Positions 61,365 to 64,000 of a stretch of 64,000 nucleotides of DNA are shown here, one piece after another (the first letter of the stretch is position 1; the number at the start of each line of letters is the position of its first letter). Under the pieces are notes generated by a model. It did not search any database. It worked only from the letters and a program-made list of their open reading frames with translations, and was not told where the DNA came from. The DNA comes from Spartobacteria bacterium (lineage in GTDB: Bacteria; Verrucomicrobiota; Verrucomicrobiia; Chthoniobacterales; UBA10450), in contig PLCN01000018.1 in the NCBI GenBank assembly GCA_003134785.1, positions 62,001 to 126,000 of the forward strand, in the 5' to 3' direction. Made by a program: the position numbers and the translations under genes.

Positions 61365-62791
61365 TCAAACTCTCCAGGTGCGTTGCGAACGCGGTATCGA
61401 ATCTGATCAAAACTTGCGCCGGCGGCGAGTTGAATCACGCCGGTTCGCCACGATTGCCGCGCGCGCAGGTGACTGAACCAGAAAGTGAGGCGCGTCGCCA
61501 GCGGCACGGCCACTGCCCGACCCGCGCCATCGGGATCGACATGTCCCAGCACGCGCCAAAAATCGCCGTCCTGCGCGTCGCGAAAAATCGGCGCCGGTGC
61601 ATCCAGTTCCAAGGCATAACCGCGATCGAGATCGCTTTTGTCGCTCTCGCCGGAAAGCCTCGGCTCGAGGTCGGCATCGCCGTCGTTGAACAACTCGAGC
61701 TGCTGCGCCGTTTCCGTCTTTCGAACAACAAGATGCGAAGCGGCCTCCAGATGTCCGAGTTGCCGAAGCGACCATCCGCTCGGTGCACTCGAATCCGGCA
61801 GCCGAAAAAAGACCAGTCCACGCGCGCTTGTCTTTTTGGCCTGCGCAATTACGCGAATGAGCCCGGCCCGATCGGGCCAGCGCACCGCGAGAAGCTGATC
61901 TGTTTTCACGGGCGTGTTCGTCACGCGCGTCGGGGTTCGCGCCTTGAAGACTGTTACGCCAAGCACGGTAGGTCGAAACGTGGCGAGCGATTTGTTGAAA
62001 CAGAGATCGTCCCAGTTCCACTCGCGCACATGACCGCGCGATTTTCCGGAGGGATCGAAGAGTGTCACCCGCGCAAAAGCCGGCAGCCCCGCGCGCCAGG
62101 CGATCTGGCATCGGTTCCAATCCGCGAGCGACCGCTCCAGCTTCTCCGGATCCAACAGCGGCAGCGGCGCGGCGCCTTCGACGACGGGGTCCGGCTCGAA
62201 GTCGTAAAGCATCGGCAGCAGCTCATCGACGCTCTGCTCGAGCGCGCGCAAGACCTGGCTTCGACTCCAACCTGGCAGCGCCGTGATACTGAGCCTCGGA
62301 ACGAGCGCGTGGATTTTCTTCAGCGCCGCCGCGTACTCTTCGACCAGGCGATCCGGCGCATCGTAATCAAGCTGGAGTTCATCCGCCCCTTTCGCGACCG
62401 CGGCGAGCGCGCCGAGCAACGATTCGACCGATGTTTTCGAGAACGGAGTTCTCTCGCGCGAGTCGAGCCGAACGACCGGGACGAAACGCAGATCGTCGTT
62501 GCTCTCCGGCAACGGAAAGCGCACTTTCCACCGCCACGTTTCACCGACATTCTCGAGCTCGCCCGTCTGCCAGTAGATCGTCCGCACACCTTGCTCGGAA
62601 AGTTCCGCGCGCTCGGATTCCGATAACGTTTCGCTCCGTTGCCACACCCAAAATGCCATGTCGAACGCGTTCGCCGAGGAGCAGAGCAGTGTCACCACCG
62701 CAGCTATCCCCACTCCATAGAATCCGGAGCGGAATTTCGATTTGATGGTGAGAACGCGGATATTCATTGCGACGAAAAATGGCGCGGGCAT
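61343..62791 (-). CDS. DUF3142 exported protein
   Basis: 482 residues. The N-terminal part (MAFWVWQRSETLSESER, then GVRTIYWQTGELENVG and ELQLDYDAPDRLVEEYA) corresponds to DUF3142, a TIM-barrel-like domain predicted to be glycoside-hydrolase related. The C-terminal part is beta-rich. Signal peptide is around residues 20-40 of this frame (start at 62791 or at the ATG at 62767). First gene of the three-gene leftward unit. No catalytic residue is assignable without alignment. Confidence 0.85.
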   Translation of the reverse strand: MPAPFFVAMNIRVLTIKSKFRSGFYGVGIAAVVTLLCSSANAFDMAFWVWQRSETLSESERAELSEQGVRTIYWQTGELENVGETWRWKVRFPLPESNDDLRFVPVVRLDSRERTPFSKTSVESLLGALAAVAKGADELQLDYDAPDRLVEEYAAALKKIHALVPRLSITALPGWSRSQVLRALEQSVDELLPMLYDFEPDPVVEGAAPLPLLDPEKLERSLADWNRCQIAWRAGLPAFARVTLFDPSGKSRGHVREWNWDDLCFNKSLATFRPTVLGVTVFKARTPTRVTNTPVKTDQLLAVRWPDRAGLIRVIAQAKKTSARGLVFFRLPDSSAPSGWSLRQLGHLEAASHLVVRKTETAQQLELFNDGDADLEPRLSGESDKSDLDRGYALELDAPAPIFRDAQDGDFWRVLGHVDPDGAGRAVAVPLATRLTFWFSHLRARQSWRTGVIQLAAGASFDQIRYRVRNAPGEFEWKNIDE

Positions 62792-62867
62792 GCTGACAAA
62801 CCAGCTCTATTCTCGCAATCATCGCATTCCTAAAGCGGTCGGCAGCTGGTCGATAACCGAATTGAGA

Positions 62868-63485
62868 ATGATGAAAACATTAACCGGCAAAATCCTCACT
62901 CTTTCCGCGGCGCTCTTTTGCGGCACGCTCCTTATCTCCTCCGCGCAGACGACCACGGCAGACAAGGATCTAAAGAAAAAGGAAGCAGAACTGGAGAGGC
63001 AAAAACTGGACCTCGAAAAAAAGAGTCTCGATCTCAAACGCCAGGAACTTGATCTCGAAAAGGCGAAACAGGAATTGCAGTTTCAGGAAACCGGCAAGTC
63101 GATGAGCATGAATTTGGCGGGAGACGTCCTTTTCGACTACAACAAGGCCGCCTTGAAACCGGCGGCGGAAGAGGCGCTGAAAAAGGTCGCCGTCGTTCTG
63201 TCGCTCTTTCCCGAAAGCAACGTGACGGTGGAAGGCTACACCGATTCGAAAGGAGGCAAGGGGGTCAACCTGCAACTCTCACGTGAACGCGCGACCTCGG
63301 TCAAGAACTGGCTGGTCAAGAATGGCGGCGTCGGGCCGGCGCACATTGTCGCGAAAGGATTCGGCGAGGAAAATCCAGTCGCGCCGAACACCAATCCGGA
63401 TGGCACCGATAACATCGTCGGGCGCGCCAAGAACCGCCGCGTCACCATTATCGTCGATAAGCCGGTTACCTCGCCGACGCCGTGA
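62868..63485 (+). CDS. OmpA-family outer-membrane protein
   Basis: 205 residues. Signal peptide about 1-26 (ISSAQ), a coiled-coil of charged heptads (about residues 31-72), and an OmpA C-terminal domain: LFDYNKAALKPAAEEALKKV, VEGYTDSKGG, LSRERATSVKNWLV and GRAKNRRVTIIV. It binds peptidoglycan. ATG 62868 or 62871. Divergent from the DUF3142 gene, with 76 bases between, so possibly related to the same envelope function. Confidence 0.9.
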   Translation: MMKTLTGKILTLSAALFCGTLLISSAQTTTADKDLKKKEAELERQKLDLEKKSLDLKRQELDLEKAKQELQFQETGKSMSMNLAGDVLFDYNKAALKPAAEEALKKVAVVLSLFPESNVTVEGYTDSKGGKGVNLQLSRERATSVKNWLVKNGGVGPAHIVAKGFGEENPVAPNTNPDGTDNIVGRAKNRRVTIIVDKPVTSPTP

Positions 63486-63609
63486 GACTGAGGTAGCACA
63501 GGCATTTTGCCTGTGGGGACGTCAGGCGTCTCGCCTGATGGAAACCGCGAAGGTCAACGGGCGAGACACCCATTGGCCCACACGCAAAATGCCTGTGCTA
63601 CGTCGTCTC
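63483..63609. repeat. Two-part hairpin with arms GAGACTGAGGTAGCACAGGC
   Basis: GAGGTAGCACAGGCATTTTG at 63490 is mirrored by CAAAATGCCTGTGCTACG at the right; GGCGTCTCGCCTGATGG lies inside. It overlaps the stop codons of both flanking converging genes. Confidence 0.8.
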
Positions 63610-64000
63610 AGGATTCTGGTTTATCCTTCAAGTGGATCTCTTTTCCGTCTAAACCTATGTAGACGGTCGTCAGTTTTTTCCCGAGCTCGTCGTAGGTCGC
63701 TTCCCAGCCATGGTAGCCGCCCTTCCTTAGGACCGGCTCCTGGTCCAGGCCATAATAAGTTCGCCGGATAACATTGCCGCGCGGGTCATAGGCCATCTTT
63801 ATTATGGCATAGCCGTCAGGAAAAAGAGCCGGCTTTCCATCCAGGCCGAGGCAGGTGATGGTTACTTCGTTGCCGCGCTCGTCGTACTGCGATTCCCAAC
63901 CATGGTATTTGCCTTCGTCCAGCGCCGGCTCTCCGTTCGCAAGGTGATAGGTCCTTCGGACAAGGTTGTTGTGCGCATCGAAGGTCGCCTTTGCTATGAC
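63608..64000 (-). CDS. YD/RHS-like repeat protein, partial
   Basis: The frame is open to the end of the window (64000), so the start lies outside. The visible 130 residues contain two copies of a unit with YDERGN or YDPRGN, a variable (R)TYxGLD or LxxG part, GLDGKPALF, GY(A/H)GW and YDE. It resembles YD-type repeats found in RHS-like or WG-like proteins, but the class is unsure. The C-terminus ends LKDKPES. Confidence 0.6.
   Translation of the reverse strand, partial: VIAKATFDAHNNLVRRTYHLANGEPALDEGKYHGWESQYDERGNEVTITCLGLDGKPALFPDGYAIIKMAYDPRGNVIRRTYYGLDQEPVLRKGGYHGWEATYDELGKKLTTVYIGLDGKEIHLKDKPES

Noticed and set aside
61100-62626. A 508-residue plus-strand frame opposite the DUF3142 and TPR genes
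   Set aside because: Spans the boundary of two real genes on the other strand; no motif or start signal.

Overview
The window looks like a chromosomal segment of a soil or freshwater Verrucomicrobiota bacterium (Spartobacteria/Chthoniobacterales type). The reasons are a moderately high GC content, several secreted proteins ending in the tandem 'LANISTR...ALGPSL...DPTLELHD...NDNW...YTAIVRG...VEVYDL' unit that I associate with this phylum, many palindromic intergenic repeats, and a typical Gram-negative gene set (lepA-lepB, MsbA-type exporter, heptosyltransferase-like enzyme, OmpA-type protein). Lineage is inferred from gene style only; no rRNA or tRNA gene was recognised.

Layout. 1-5.0 kb holds secreted ALGPSL-repeat proteins: a gene end, a CSLREA-type protein with an internal deletion, a GH44 glycanase with a frameshift, and four orphan repeat tails. 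5.0-8.7 kb has small genes, palindromes and a P1-family peptidase. 8.8-10.9 kb is dnaX-ybaB. 11-15 kb holds PHP, M23 and metallophosphoesterase hydrolases and small exported proteins. 15.1-17.2 kb is molybdenum-cofactor synthesis (mogA, moaC, moaA). 17.3-24.9 kb holds a lipoprotein, a UbiD-type decarboxylase and a leftward lepA-lepB-membrane protein-squalene/phytoene synthase-glycine zipper run. 25.1-27.8 kb carries FHA, gluQ, HAD and STAS genes. 27.7-34.1 kb is a lipopolysaccharide-type cluster: two GT4 enzymes, a GT9 enzyme, an ABC exporter and a PHP enzyme. 34.1-40.2 kb holds a YyaL/DUF255 protein, a TauE-type transporter, DUF309 and two tandem CNNM/CorC proteins. 40.2-45.8 kb is a second ALGPSL block: one intact beta-helix protein and one gene split by an in-frame stop. 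45.9-57.1 kb holds a GH15 enzyme, cyclase, GNAT, GT39, zinc dehydrogenase, thrS with an inserted segment, and a duplicated thrS tail. 57.2-62.8 kb is an overlapping leftward operon of three exported proteins (small protein, 1204-residue repeat protein, DUF3142). An OmpA-like protein and a partial YD-like repeat protein end the window.

Two themes stand out. First, a paired C-terminal ALGPSL module is attached to four unrelated secreted N-termini; only one of the four genes is intact, which points to repeat-driven decay or to assembly/sequencing error in repeats. Second, several families of palindromic repeats fill the gaps between genes, supply stop codons to two genes, sit at the start of gluQ, and appear in frame inside two proteins.
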